From positions 124,001 through 188,000 of IMG/VR virus record IMGVR_UViG_3300044700_000691: a stretch of 64,000 nucleotides of DNA. One strand, given 5' to 3'. Source of the stretch: a virus. Shown here one piece after another: positions 1 to 9,330 of this stretch. The first letter of the stretch is position 1; each line of letters opens with the position of its first letter. Below the pieces are notes generated by a model. That model was given only the letters and a program-made list of their open reading frames with translations, did no database searches and was not told the origin of the DNA. Made by a program: the position numbers and the translations under genes.

Positions 1-1
1 C

Positions 2-3000
2 GATCAATTTGGTAATTCTGAAACTAAACAGGTTACAGTTAATATTAAAATATCGCCTGAGGATGCTGTGTATGAAACACAAGCTAAAGTTTTTCAAAAA
101 AGAAAGTTAGAAGTTGTTAAATTTGCATCACAGCTATATACTGATACAGCAGCAACTGATATTTTATATCCATTTACTGGCTCACTTGCCGAATTTTATA
201 AAAAGATTGAGGATCCTTTAAAATTATTTACGCTACAGGAAAAAGGTTTAACCACAAGTTCAGCTAACGTTGATAAAAAATTAAAAAAAGAAGGCCTTGA
301 CGGAATAGTTAAAGAAAAAAGATCAAATGGTACAGAGGAACAGTTCTATATTGAAAATACTGAAAAGTATCAGCAGTTTTATGAAAATCTTGAGCCTAAG
401 ATTGAAGCTCGTATTGAAGTAGAGCGTCAGAAATTTAGAAAAGACTTAGTTAGCTCTGGTAAATTTTTAAAATTATCAAATCTTGCCAAAAAACAGGTAT
501 TTGATGTTGTTAATAATGGTAATATAGAGGCAAAACCTACTGAAAAACTTATTGTAAATGGAGTAGAGGTTTTACCAAGCGAATATGGGCAAAATGCTAG
601 AACTGCAATTAAAAACAGCTCAGCTGAAGTATTAGGTTTAATTAAAGACATTGAAACCCGAATCGCTAAGATAAAGGAGGCAAATTCGCCAAAACCAGAC
701 GATTTAGCCAAAGCTCTTGCGGCAACTGGCTGTGTTCCGCCTGATGAAGGCCCCTGTAAAAAATTAGCAAAAGCCGGCTCTGACCCATTGGGTTACAAAT
801 CAATGACCGTGCAGCCAACTGAAGCTAATCCAGATTATACATGTGGCTGTTATTGGAAAGAGGTAACTAAACACCTAAATAAGCTAAACCTATTACCTAT
901 TCCAGATATTATGCGCCTACCCGCATTAAGATATTGGCCAGTTGGATTAATTATCCCAACTCCATATCCAATTAGAATTCCACTACCTCAAATTTGGTTT
1001 CATATAGTAACCTTAAACTTACCATTTGGTACTCTAGTTATTTGGTATGTACAGTGTGGAATCGTTCCATCACCAATTGTTATGTACATTGGACCAGATG
1101 GAAAAAAGATTATCCTATTAAGTTTTAGAGCACTACAAGGTCAATTTGATCCAGTTGGATATACACTAGATGAAGCCAGCGTTTCTCCATTAGGAATAAA
1201 CCAAACATCAATTGGAAAACCTAGCGGAACTGGCGCAAAGACAATTACGTTTGGTAATATCATGGTAAATGCTAAATTGCAAAAAGTAGCAAAAGTTGCA
1301 GCACAAGCGCAAGCCTTATTGGAATTAGCGGATCCTGGTAAATTAATGCCAAACGGTTTTAATATTCCATTTAAACCAGGCGAAAAACCAGACTGGAAAA
1401 CTGGAGATGAAGATTTTTTAGATACTGCAACTGCTTCCTTAAATGATTTTACCGTATTTGTTAAAAATATTAATCGCACAATTTGCGTTAAAATAGATGA
1501 ACTTGGAGATTTTGAATTACCTAATTTTTCAATCGCATTAAAAAGCGCCCAAGACTCTGCTAAAAATCGACAAACTACGCTAGCCGGCCTTCCGTATAAT
1601 TTTGATCAAGCCTGGCTAAACTGCGATCCAGGTAATCTTTATTCAAATATTCCATCTAACTTCTCACACTCAAACTTAAATATTGATTCTAATGAATGTA
1701 AAGAAATGGTATTATCTCTTTCGCTAGATTTAGATAAATTTTTAGATAAACTTAAACTTGGAACCTATACCATTCCAAAAGACAAGGGCAAATCAATTAA
1801 ACCTGAAGCCATGCTTGATGGAGTAATTGATTCTGTTATGGAGTATATGTCAAGAACAAACTTTGGAAAAGCCAAATCTATCAACTTTAATAAGAAGTTT
1901 AGAAAAGCAATGCGAGATTTAGATTTAAATGCCGCAATTGATGCAGCCGCAGCTAAAGTTGATATAACTAAAGTCGAAAGTGTAACCGCATTTAAGAAAA
2001 CTGCAAAAGGTTACGTTGATCAAATATGTGATGTTTTTTCTGGAAAAAACCTAAAGGTAAAAAGAGATTCTCCAGAATTTCAACGAAAGGTTGATGCTGA
2101 AATTGCAAAAAGAAAAAGATTTAACGAAAGAAATGCTGAGTATGATGCAAATCACCCTAAACAAGCAGCTCGCGTACAATCCTATGAAAAAAAGATTGGT
2201 CAAGAAACTCCAAGGGCACTTTCAATTGATAAACTGACTGTTGCAAACTTTGTTTATGAGGCCGAGATTAAAAAAAGAAAACGTTTTGCTGAATTACTGG
2301 GTCACTCTGTTGCTGGATTTACTAAACCAATTAAAGATGCACTGGGTAATTTTACACAAATTGTAAAACCTAAGTGTTGCCCAAGCGATCTAGCAATACC
2401 CCAATTTATTGATCCTCTGGTTCTTGCAATTATTATGTCTTTTAGACAATTGGCTCATACTGCAATTGATGCACTAACAACTGACTTAATCAAATCTATA
2501 TTTGGCGAAGTATTTAGTGTAACAAAGGAAATTATCCAATCAATAACAAATCTTATAGCTAAATCTATTCCAAATATAGATATTCCGCTAAATGGCGCAG
2601 CCGCTCTGCAACTCCTTTTAAGTATATTAAAGCCATTCTTACCTCTGTTAAGAATTCCGCTAGGGCCTCTTCCTAGAATATTAGGTGTGCCACAATTAAC
2701 GATCAACTTAGATTCATTAATTAAACCGTTATTAAAAGCAGGTATTCAGGTGTTAATGGATAAAATATTAAGCCTATTACCTATTAGAATATGTGATTTA
2801 CCAATTACTGCAATTTCAACTGCCTGGATTTCTGCTCTATATAGAGGAATTAAGGTTGCAATTAAAATGGCAATTACTGAACTAATAGAAACTTTACTAG
2901 CGCCGTTACAATCCTTATTTAAATTAATTAACCTATTAAAAGGGGTTAAGGGTGCATTTACAGCTCTTTTTGATATGACCAATCCTTTTCTTAAAATCTA

Positions 3001-3370
3001 TAAAATGATTAAAGAGGCTCTGGAAAGATCTCTCCCAACTCCAGCTTTTATTAAAACGGTTAACCAATTAATCTTGTTAGCTCAATTAGAAATTTTAAAA
3101 GTAATGGACAAAGCTGCTAAGAATTTACCAGAAATTGCCGTATATTTACCGATCGCGGCTGGCCAATCACTAGGTCTTGGAAATATTCTACGAGCAGGCG
3201 TGCACCCAATCCTAAATCAAGATGACCTTCCAACTTGGGATAGGTTAACTATGAAGAACCCTTTATATGTTATGTTTTTGGATGATTTAGCGCATAAAGC
3301 AAAGGCAGCAACCGGTACGATTTTAGGCCAAGATTTTTTAGGTACCCCAGTGTATGTTCCTACTCCATAA
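2..3370 (+). CDS. Large probable virion protein, 5' end cut by window edge
   Basis: The frame is open back to base 2, so the gene probably starts left of the window; a GTG at 68 is the first start codon inside it. At least 1,100 residues are visible. The first 220 residues are charged and helical. A proline-rich hydrophobic stretch (about residues 280-370 counted from the GTG) has repeated short P-[IL]-P motifs and scattered cysteines. The last 330 residues are rich in Leu, Ile and Pro with amphipathic helices. I do not recognise a catalytic motif. Its size and composition resemble large structural proteins of T4-like marine phages, so a virion role is inferred. It is followed 56 bases later by the S1-domain gene. 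Confidence 0.6.
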   Translation, partial: DQFGNSETKQVTVNIKISPEDAVYETQAKVFQKRKLEVVKFASQLYTDTAATDILYPFTGSLAEFYKKIEDPLKLFTLQEKGLTTSSANVDKKLKKEGLDGIVKEKRSNGTEEQFYIENTEKYQQFYENLEPKIEARIEVERQKFRKDLVSSGKFLKLSNLAKKQVFDVVNNGNIEAKPTEKLIVNGVEVLPSEYGQNARTAIKNSSAEVLGLIKDIETRIAKIKEANSPKPDDLAKALAATGCVPPDEGPCKKLAKAGSDPLGYKSMTVQPTEANPDYTCGCYWKEVTKHLNKLNLLPIPDIMRLPALRYWPVGLIIPTPYPIRIPLPQIWFHIVTLNLPFGTLVIWYVQCGIVPSPIVMYIGPDGKKIILLSFRALQGQFDPVGYTLDEASVSPLGINQTSIGKPSGTGAKTITFGNIMVNAKLQKVAKVAAQAQALLELADPGKLMPNGFNIPFKPGEKPDWKTGDEDFLDTATASLNDFTVFVKNINRTICVKIDELGDFELPNFSIALKSAQDSAKNRQTTLAGLPYNFDQAWLNCDPGNLYSNIPSNFSHSNLNIDSNECKEMVLSLSLDLDKFLDKLKLGTYTIPKDKGKSIKPEAMLDGVIDSVMEYMSRTNFGKAKSINFNKKFRKAMRDLDLNAAIDAAAAKVDITKVESVTAFKKTAKGYVDQICDVFSGKNLKVKRDSPEFQRKVDAEIAKRKRFNERNAEYDANHPKQAARVQSYEKKIGQETPRALSIDKLTVANFVYEAEIKKRKRFAELLGHSVAGFTKPIKDALGNFTQIVKPKCCPSDLAIPQFIDPLVLAIIMSFRQLAHTAIDALTTDLIKSIFGEVFSVTKEIIQSITNLIAKSIPNIDIPLNGAAALQLLLSILKPFLPLLRIPLGPLPRILGVPQLTINLDSLIKPLLKAGIQVLMDKILSLLPIRICDLPITAISTAWISALYRGIKVAIKMAITELIETLLAPLQSLFKLINLLKGVKGAFTALFDMTNPFLKIYKMIKEALERSLPTPAFIKTVNQLILLAQLEILKVMDKAAKNLPEIAVYLPIAAGQSLGLGNILRAGVHPILNQDDLPTWDRLTMKNPLYVMFLDDLAHKAKAATGTILGQDFLGTPVYVPTP

Positions 3371-3426
3371 TCAAAACTACTAGCCCTTTATCTGTATAAT
3401 ATTTTAGATTATTCAAATATAAAAAT

Positions 3427-4605
3427 ATGACTTATACCAACGAGGAACTTGAAATTCTTTTTTCACAAGGAAATTCAAAAATTAACAAATCAGTTAAATT
3501 ATCAGAAGCCGATCGAAAAGCTAATGTTAAAATTTTCTGTAAGGAGCCTTATGCTCAGGACCTATACGATAAATATTTTGGATCAGAAGCTGGTCACCGA
3601 CTACCAACTGCAAGTAAAGATATTCCAGTAGGAGAAATCCGAACAGTTAGCCTTAAGAAAATTGACTTTGCTATGTCAATGGTTGAAATGGAAGACGTTT
3701 CATCAATGACTAGTATTTTTGTACCATTTAGAGAATTTTCTCAGGAACCTTCGTTAAGTCTCCTAAATGAAGATAAAGATCGTAAATATAAAGTTATGGT
3801 CTATAAATCTAACATGAGCGAAATTCTTGGATCAGAGAAAAAATGTGCAGCCCTTACTCTTAGAGAAGACGTTGAATACTTTACTAAGAATAATAAATGG
3901 TTCTATGTTAAAGTGGTTGAGCTTATTAAAGGAGGTTACCTTGCAATCTATAAAAACCAAATTAAATGTTTCTTACCAGGTTCGCACGCTGCAGCCAACG
4001 TAATTAGAGATTTCTCTGAGTATCTACACAAAGAAATTCCAGTTATGGTTGAAAATTATGATTCAGTTAATAACCTATTCATTGTTTCATACAAGAAATA
4101 TATTAAAGAAACCCTTCCACAAAAAGTATCTGATCTATCATTTAGCCAGAAATATACTGGAACTCTTACCAATAATCCTTATGACTTTGGAATATTTGTT
4201 GAATTCCAAAACTACTACACCGGACTTATACACAAGTCAGATTTTGAAAATGACGCAGCCTTTAAGGAATTCTCAAAAGGTTTACGTTCAGGCAATCAAA
4301 TTGACTTCTGGGTTAAAGACGTCGTGCAGAAGAAAGGAGAGTACAGAATTATACTTACCACCAAGCCAGACTCAATTGATCCAGTTAAGAAAAGCTGGCA
4401 AAGCCTTAAGGACGGCATTGAGAACCAAATTTTAAACTATTCATATAGTAAAGGGTCTATGACAATGACTCTACCTGATGAGCAAACTATTTCTGTTTCA
4501 GTATCTGCTACTGTAATGCAAGATCACAACGTTGATGGTCGAGTATTAATACAAAAAGTTGATGTAATAAAACAAAATTTAGGGTTCGAAGTACTGTTAG
4601 ATTAA
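3427..4605 (+). CDS. Ribosomal protein S1-like RNA-binding protein
   Basis: A 392-residue protein with two recognisable S1 (OB-fold) RNA-binding domains and perhaps a third. Residues 156-224 match the S1 repeat layout (VKVVELIKGGYL, then FLPGS, then NNLFIVSYK), as in the N-terminal repeats of ribosomal protein bS1. Residues 241-311 carry the classic GTLTNN..DFGIFVEF...TGLIHKSDF core. Residues 68-126 could be a degenerate first repeat. The family binds single-stranded mRNA and helps its docking on the 30S subunit, so a role in phage mRNA translation or protection is inferred. It precedes the nucleotide-metabolism genes. Ribosomal proteins including S1 have been reported in phage genomes. The fold call is firm; the function is not. 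Confidence 0.75.
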   Translation: MTYTNEELEILFSQGNSKINKSVKLSEADRKANVKIFCKEPYAQDLYDKYFGSEAGHRLPTASKDIPVGEIRTVSLKKIDFAMSMVEMEDVSSMTSIFVPFREFSQEPSLSLLNEDKDRKYKVMVYKSNMSEILGSEKKCAALTLREDVEYFTKNNKWFYVKVVELIKGGYLAIYKNQIKCFLPGSHAAANVIRDFSEYLHKEIPVMVENYDSVNNLFIVSYKKYIKETLPQKVSDLSFSQKYTGTLTNNPYDFGIFVEFQNYYTGLIHKSDFENDAAFKEFSKGLRSGNQIDFWVKDVVQKKGEYRIILTTKPDSIDPVKKSWQSLKDGIENQILNYSYSKGSMTMTLPDEQTISVSVSATVMQDHNVDGRVLIQKVDVIKQNLGFEVLLD

Positions 4606-4629
4606 GTATATTAAGATAAATATCCTTAT

Positions 4630-4770
4630 ATGACACACGGTAAAAGTACACTAGATGTTAAGTTGAAAGCACGTCAAACTACAGAAAACAGCGCAGCTTA
4701 TCACAAATCAACATCCATTTTTAAAGCACAACCGAGTCAATCTTTATTCACATTTAAAAAAATAAATTAA
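4630..4770 (+). CDS. Small basic protein, 46 residues, unknown
   Basis: An ATG at 4630 opens a 46-codon frame ending in TAA at 4768-4770, two bases before the nrdB start, so it would be translated in tandem with nrdB. The product is basic and polar (Lys, Ser, Thr, Gln) with no hydrophobic segment. It fills the whole gap between the S1-like gene and nrdB, which supports it being real. No family is recognised. Confidence 0.5.
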   Translation: MTHGKSTLDVKLKARQTTENSAAYHKSTSIFKAQPSQSLFTFKKIN

Positions 4771-4772
4771 AA

Positions 4773-5735
4773 ATGGAACCGATTCTAACCGAGAATCCGC
4801 ACAGATTCGTCATCTTCCCTATTCAGCATCATGATCTGTGGGACTTTTATAAAAGGTCAGAGGCGTCTTTTTGGACAGCCGAAGAAATTGACTTAGCGGC
4901 GGACTTAACTGACTGGCGAACTAAACTTAACGACGACGAGCGTTATTTTGTTAAAAACATACTAGCTTTCTTTGCCGCATCAGATGGCATTGTAAACGAG
5001 AACTTAGCTGAAAATTTTGTTAGAGAGGTGCAATACCCAGAAGCTAAATTTTTCTATGGTTTTCAAATTATGATGGAGAATATCCATTCTGAAACATATT
5101 CCCTTCTTATTGATACTTATATTAGTGATGAAGAAGAAAAAGCCAACTTATTTAACGCGATTGATACAATTGATGCAGTTAAGAAAAAGGCAGAATGGGC
5201 ATTAAAATGGATTAAAAGTGATTCATTTGCTGAGAGACTAGTTGCATTTGCTGCAGTCGAAGGTATCTTTTTTTCTGGCTCTTTTTGTTCAATATTTTGG
5301 TTAAAGAAAAGAGGCCTTATGCCAGGACTAAGTTTTTCAAATGAACTTATTTCAAGAGATGAGGGTATGCATACAGATTTTGCAGTACACCTACATAATA
5401 ATCATATTGTAAATAAAGTTTCCGAAGAAAAAATCAAAGAGATTATTCTTTCTGCTTTGGAAATTGAAAAAGAATTCATTACAGAGTCTCTTCCAGTTAG
5501 ACTCATCGGTATGAATGCTGACTTAATGAAGCAATATCTGGAATTTGTTACAGATAGATTGCTACTTGACTTAGGTTGCAGTAAAGAGTTTAATGTTAAA
5601 AACCCATTTGACTTTATGACTAATATTGCACTTAAAGGAAAAACTAACTTCTTTGAAAAAAGAGTTGGGGAATACCAAAAGGCCGGCGTAAACTCTGCGA
5701 GTATTCAAGATTTTTCTACCGACGAGGATTTTTAA
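4773..5735 (+). CDS. nrdB: Ribonucleoside-diphosphate reductase beta subunit
   Basis: The 320-residue small subunit of class I ribonucleotide reductase, which houses the di-iron tyrosyl radical used by NrdA. Visible signatures are the DGIVNENL helix, [10 protein letters not shown] with the likely radical tyrosine, the metal-ligand segment [10 protein letters not shown], and the second ligand segment ISRDEGMH. It ends with a Phe- and acid-rich tail (TDEDF) of the sort that docks to NrdA. The sequence is closer in style to the eukaryotic/Bacteroidota R2 type than to E. coli NrdB. nrdA follows 18 bases downstream, so the two are almost certainly co-expressed to supply dNTPs for replication. Confidence 0.95.
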   Translation: MEPILTENPHRFVIFPIQHHDLWDFYKRSEASFWTAEEIDLAADLTDWRTKLNDDERYFVKNILAFFAASDGIVNENLAENFVREVQYPEAKFFYGFQIMMENIHSETYSLLIDTYISDEEEKANLFNAIDTIDAVKKKAEWALKWIKSDSFAERLVAFAAVEGIFFSGSFCSIFWLKKRGLMPGLSFSNELISRDEGMHTDFAVHLHNNHIVNKVSEEKIKEIILSALEIEKEFITESLPVRLIGMNADLMKQYLEFVTDRLLLDLGCSKEFNVKNPFDFMTNIALKGKTNFFEKRVGEYQKAGVNSASIQDFSTDEDF

Positions 5736-5753
5736 AAAATAAGAGATAAGAAC

Positions 5754-8162
5754 ATGAAGGTTACCAAAAGAGATGGCTCGTTAGAGACCCTTAGACTAGA
5801 TAAGATTACCAACCGTATTAAAAAACAAACATATGGTTTAAATTCAGATTTCGTAGATGCGTTAGAGGTTGCTACTAAAGTAGTTTCTGGTATTTATGAT
5901 GGAATTACTACAGCTGAGCTTGATAATTTAGCAGCAGAAACCGCTGCTTCTTTAAATCATGCCCACCCAGATTATTCATACCTTGCTGCAAGAATTGCAA
6001 TTACGCGTTTACATAAAACCGTTAGTAAAAAGTTTTCAGATGTTATTGAATCTTTGTATTCATATATTGATCCTAAAACATTATTACCAGCTGGCTTAAT
6101 TAACGATGACGTAATTAAAGCTGTTCGTAAGCATGCTGATACCCTAAATGAATCTATCCTACACGATAGAGATTTTAATTTTGACTATTTTGGATTTAAG
6201 ACCCTTGAAAAGAGTTACCTATTAAAAATAAACGGTGAAACTGCAGAGGCTCCTCAACATATGTACATGAGAGTAGCAGTTGGTATTTGGGGAGAAGATA
6301 TTCAAAATGTGTTAAAGACATATGAATTATTGTCTACTCACAAAATGACACATGCAACTCCTACGTTATTCAACGCTGGAACAAGACGCCCTCAATTATC
6401 TTCATGCTTTCTATTAACTATGCAGGAAGATTCAATTCAAGGAATTTATAAAACCCTTTCTGATGTTGCAGCGATTTCACAAAATGCAGGTGGAATTGGG
6501 TTATCTATACATAATATTAGAGCAACAGGTTCCTATATTAAAGGAACAAATGGATCCTCTAATGGAATTGTTCCAATGCTTAAAGTATTTAACGAAACAG
6601 CTAGATATGTTGATCAAGGTGGCGGAAAGCGTAAAGGCTCATTTGCAATTTACCTTGAACCTTGGCATGCTGACGTCGAGGATTGGTTAGATCTTCGTAA
6701 AAACCACGGTAAAGAAGAACGCCGAGCTAGGGATCTTTTCTTAGCACTATGGACTCCTGATTTATTTATGGAAAGAGTTGAAGCCGATGCAGATTGGACT
6801 CTATTTTGTCCAGCTGAAATTGGTGTTGAACTTTGGGAAATGCACGGCCAAGAATTTAAAGAAAATTACGAAAGACTTGAAAGTGAAGGAAAGGGTCGTC
6901 GCACAATAAAAGCAAGAGCTCTTTGGCAAAAGGTATTAGAATCTCAAATTGAAACAGGCACGCCTTATATTCTTTATAAAGATGCAGCTAATGAGAAATC
7001 TAATCAAAAAAATCTAGGTACAATTAAGTCTTCAAACTTATGTACAGAGATTATGGAATACACAAGCAAGGACGAGCAAGCTGTTTGTAATCTTGCTTCA
7101 ATTGCAGTTAATCAATTTATCAAGTTTCCAGAGAAAAGATCGTTAAAGCAGCGTAGAGCTCATGCAGAATACGATCATCAAGCACTATACGATGTTACTT
7201 ATCAAACTACCCTAAATCTTAATAAGGTAATTGATATTAATTTCTATCCAACACCAGAGACCAAAGCCTCTAATATGAAACACCGTCCAATTGGAATCGG
7301 TATTCAGGGATTGGCCGATACATTTGCAATCTTAGGCTTACCTTTTACTTCAGATGAAGCTAAATCTCTAAATGAAGACATTTTTGAAACAATTTATTTT
7401 GCTTCAATGAAAGCTTCAGCCGATCTTGCTAAGAAACTTGGTGCATACGAATCGTTTGAAGGCAGTCCTTTAAGTCAAGGCCAATTTCAGTTTAATCTAT
7501 GGCAAGCCGACGAGTCCAAATTTTCTGGAAGATGGGATTGGTCTGCATTAAGAAAGCAGGTTATAAAAACTGGTGCACGCAATTCATTATTATTAGCACC
7601 AATGCCAACTGCGTCAACTGCTCAAATTATGGGTAATAACGAAGCGTTTGAGGCATTTACATCAAATTTGTATACTAGACGAACCCTATCTGGAGAATTT
7701 GTTATTGTTAACAAGCACCTAGTTAGAGACCTAGTTGAATTGGATCTATGGTCAGACAATATAAAGAATAGAATTATTACTGAAAAGGGCTCTGTTCAAA
7801 ATATTGCAGAAATTCCCGTTGAAATTAGAGAAATCTATAAAACAGTTTGGGAATTAAAACAGAAAGACATTATTGATATGTCAGCTGACCGTGGTAAATT
7901 TATATGTCAGTCACAGTCGCTTAACCTTTTTATTAAAGATGCAAATGCTGCTAAATTAACGTCTGCACATTTCCACTCTTGGAGAAAGGGTCTTAAAACT
8001 GGAATGTACTACCTAAGAACCGAATCTGCCGTTGATGCAATAGCGGGTCTTGGGGTTGATTCAGCTGCACTAAAAAAGTCTACCCTAACTGCTGAGCAAA
8101 TTCAAAGTGATTTAACTTGTTCGATTGACAATCCAGACGATTGTATTGCCTGTTCTTCTTAA
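5754..8162 (+). CDS. nrdA: Ribonucleoside-diphosphate reductase alpha subunit
   Basis: The 802-residue catalytic subunit of class I ribonucleotide reductase. An ATP-cone starts at residue 1 (KVTKRDGSLE) and is the likely allosteric site. The ten-stranded barrel follows, with the SSCFLL cysteine, the SQNAGGIG loop, the NLCTEI radical-site region and AVCNLASIAVN. A C-terminal redox pair lies in CIACSS. Length is normal. It reduces ribonucleotides to deoxyribonucleotides with the NrdB encoded just upstream. Its stop codon overlaps a putative late promoter for the next gene. Confidence 0.96.
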   Translation: MKVTKRDGSLETLRLDKITNRIKKQTYGLNSDFVDALEVATKVVSGIYDGITTAELDNLAAETAASLNHAHPDYSYLAARIAITRLHKTVSKKFSDVIESLYSYIDPKTLLPAGLINDDVIKAVRKHADTLNESILHDRDFNFDYFGFKTLEKSYLLKINGETAEAPQHMYMRVAVGIWGEDIQNVLKTYELLSTHKMTHATPTLFNAGTRRPQLSSCFLLTMQEDSIQGIYKTLSDVAAISQNAGGIGLSIHNIRATGSYIKGTNGSSNGIVPMLKVFNETARYVDQGGGKRKGSFAIYLEPWHADVEDWLDLRKNHGKEERRARDLFLALWTPDLFMERVEADADWTLFCPAEIGVELWEMHGQEFKENYERLESEGKGRRTIKARALWQKVLESQIETGTPYILYKDAANEKSNQKNLGTIKSSNLCTEIMEYTSKDEQAVCNLASIAVNQFIKFPEKRSLKQRRAHAEYDHQALYDVTYQTTLNLNKVIDINFYPTPETKASNMKHRPIGIGIQGLADTFAILGLPFTSDEAKSLNEDIFETIYFASMKASADLAKKLGAYESFEGSPLSQGQFQFNLWQADESKFSGRWDWSALRKQVIKTGARNSLLLAPMPTASTAQIMGNNEAFEAFTSNLYTRRTLSGEFVIVNKHLVRDLVELDLWSDNIKNRIITEKGSVQNIAEIPVEIREIYKTVWELKQKDIIDMSADRGKFICQSQSLNLFIKDANAAKLTSAHFHSWRKGLKTGMYYLRTESAVDAIAGLGVDSAALKKSTLTAEQIQSDLTCSIDNPDDCIACSS

Positions 8163-8168
8163 TAAATA
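8160..8168 (+). promoter_or_regulatory. Putative T4-type late promoter
   Basis: TAATAAATA lies 20 bases before the ATG at 8188, at the same spacing as the similar motifs before minus-strand virion genes. It overlaps the nrdA stop codon. The gene behind it encodes a tagged putative head protein, which fits late expression in an otherwise early region. Confidence 0.5.
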
Positions 8169-8187
8169 GAATAAAGAGGCCAATACT

Positions 8188-8610
8188 ATGCTTAAGAATT
8201 TTAATTCCTGGTTAACCGAACAAACTGACCCAATGTCAATGGATCCAGCGGTTGCTGCTCCGGCCGTGCCGGTGGCACCTGGCAAACCTGCTCAAATTAG
8301 AGCAATTTTAATATCAAATCCAATTGGTTCAGTCGATATGCCTGGCGATATGTCAACTAAGCAATTTAACGAATATGTTCTAGACCTCGATAGAGTTAAA
8401 GAATGGATTACTAAAAATGCAAAGGAGTCAGAACAAGAAATTTTAGACTACTTATCAGGAAAAGATATTGAAGTTAAAGACGCCCATAAAAAATTCACGA
8501 AAGCTGTACAAGCTGACGAATTTGGAAAAGCTCAAACTGTAATTGATATAGATTTTACTAAAGAAGGCGAACCTACTACCAAAGACATTAACTTAATATT
8601 TTTAGCATAA
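8188..8610 (+). CDS. Putative packaged head protein with N-terminal capsid-targeting-like tag
   Basis: A 140-residue protein that begins LKNFNSWLTEQ, matching the recurrent tag [IVL]xxFxx[FYW][ILV]xE seen on many proteins here and on T4 internal proteins. A Pro/Ala-rich linker follows (about residues 15-35), then a mixed alpha/beta acidic domain of unknown family. Predicted cleavage by the prohead protease would be after E11. The gene has its own late-promoter-like motif although it sits between nrdA and a zincin-like gene. Packaging inside the head is inferred from the tag only. Confidence 0.55.
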   Translation: MLKNFNSWLTEQTDPMSMDPAVAAPAVPVAPGKPAQIRAILISNPIGSVDMPGDMSTKQFNEYVLDLDRVKEWITKNAKESEQEILDYLSGKDIEVKDAHKKFTKAVQADEFGKAQTVIDIDFTKEGEPTTKDINLIFLA

Positions 8611-9272
8611 TGCAGCTAAGTGAACTTTCACAAAATATAACTAACGATATCTTTCGGTTAATTCAGCAAAATGTTGGAAAACCCGAAAGATATCGTTCTT
8701 TTGATTTAGAATACAAAGATCCAATTTATTTTGACTTAAAGGTCAATATTAAGATTACTGATACTCTGCATCCAACTAAGGACCTATATTTTAAAACAGT
8801 TCCGTCTGAGGTCTTAAAATTTGAAAAGTTTGGATTTGCAATAGATGGAGATTCATTTGGTGGAGATAATGAAGATGGAGCCGAGATTGAAATTTCAGTT
8901 GCAGTTGACCAAACCCAAATTAATTCACCTAAACTTAAAGCCCGAATTCTTGATGTTGCTCGACACGAAGTTGAACACATTTTACAAAGAGGTCCTAACT
9001 TTTCACTAGATCACAAAGTTAAAATACCTAGACCCATAACTAGGGAACTTGCAAAATCCAACTATCGATATTTTATCCTAAGCGACGAAATACCTGCACA
9101 GGTTAGAGGACTTGCAGAAGAGGCTCAGCTATCTGGCCAAACTGTAAAAGAGTGTGCAATTGAATACCTAACCCCATTCCTAGAATTAGGATTTATTACC
9201 CAGAAAGAAATTGAAATGGTTCTTACTACATGGCAAGCCTGGGCATCTCAACATAATATTAAATTCGAGTAA
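8610..9272 (+). CDS. Zincin-like putative metalloprotease
   Basis: A 220-residue protein whose ATG overlaps the previous stop codon by one base. The HExxH zinc-binding motif of zincins is at residues 119-123 (HEVEH in ARHEVEHILQRG), and an Asp-Glu pair about 55 residues later (LSDEIPAQV) could provide the third ligand. There is no signal peptide or membrane segment, so an intracellular or virion location is likely. Similar HExxH proteins occur in T4-like phages without known function. Its early coding region contains a perfect 15-bp inverted repeat at 8643-8697. The substrate is unknown. Confidence 0.6.
   Translation: MQLSELSQNITNDIFRLIQQNVGKPERYRSFDLEYKDPIYFDLKVNIKITDTLHPTKDLYFKTVPSEVLKFEKFGFAIDGDSFGGDNEDGAEIEISVAVDQTQINSPKLKARILDVARHEVEHILQRGPNFSLDHKVKIPRPITRELAKSNYRYFILSDEIPAQVRGLAEEAQLSGQTVKECAIEYLTPFLELGFITQKEIEMVLTTWQAWASQHNIKFE
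8643..8697 (+). repeat. Perfect 15-bp inverted repeat inside a coding region
   Basis: AACGATATCTTTCGG (8643-8657) is repeated as its exact reverse complement at 8683-8697, separated by 25 bases. It lies about 30 bases into the zincin-like gene. In mRNA it would form a very stable hairpin close to the start codon; in DNA it could be an operator. Confidence 0.75.
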
Positions 9273-9273
9273 A

Positions 9274-9310
9274 ACTTTGGCAGTTTATTGGGTAAAATAT
9301 CTATAATAAA
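9274..9310 (+). promoter_or_regulatory. Possible promoter before gene 32
   Basis: The 58-base gap before gene 32 holds TTTGG near 9277 and TATAATAAA near 9301, a -10-like box about 20 bases before the start. This is a plausible early or middle promoter for a protein needed in large amounts. The spacing fits no consensus exactly. Confidence 0.3.
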
Positions 9311-9330
9311 CTTAAAAAACCAAAGAAACA

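Noticed and set aside
427-1479. Minus-strand open frames inside the first large gene
   Set aside because: They are out-of-frame shadows of the strongly coding plus-strand gene, with no start context or family match.
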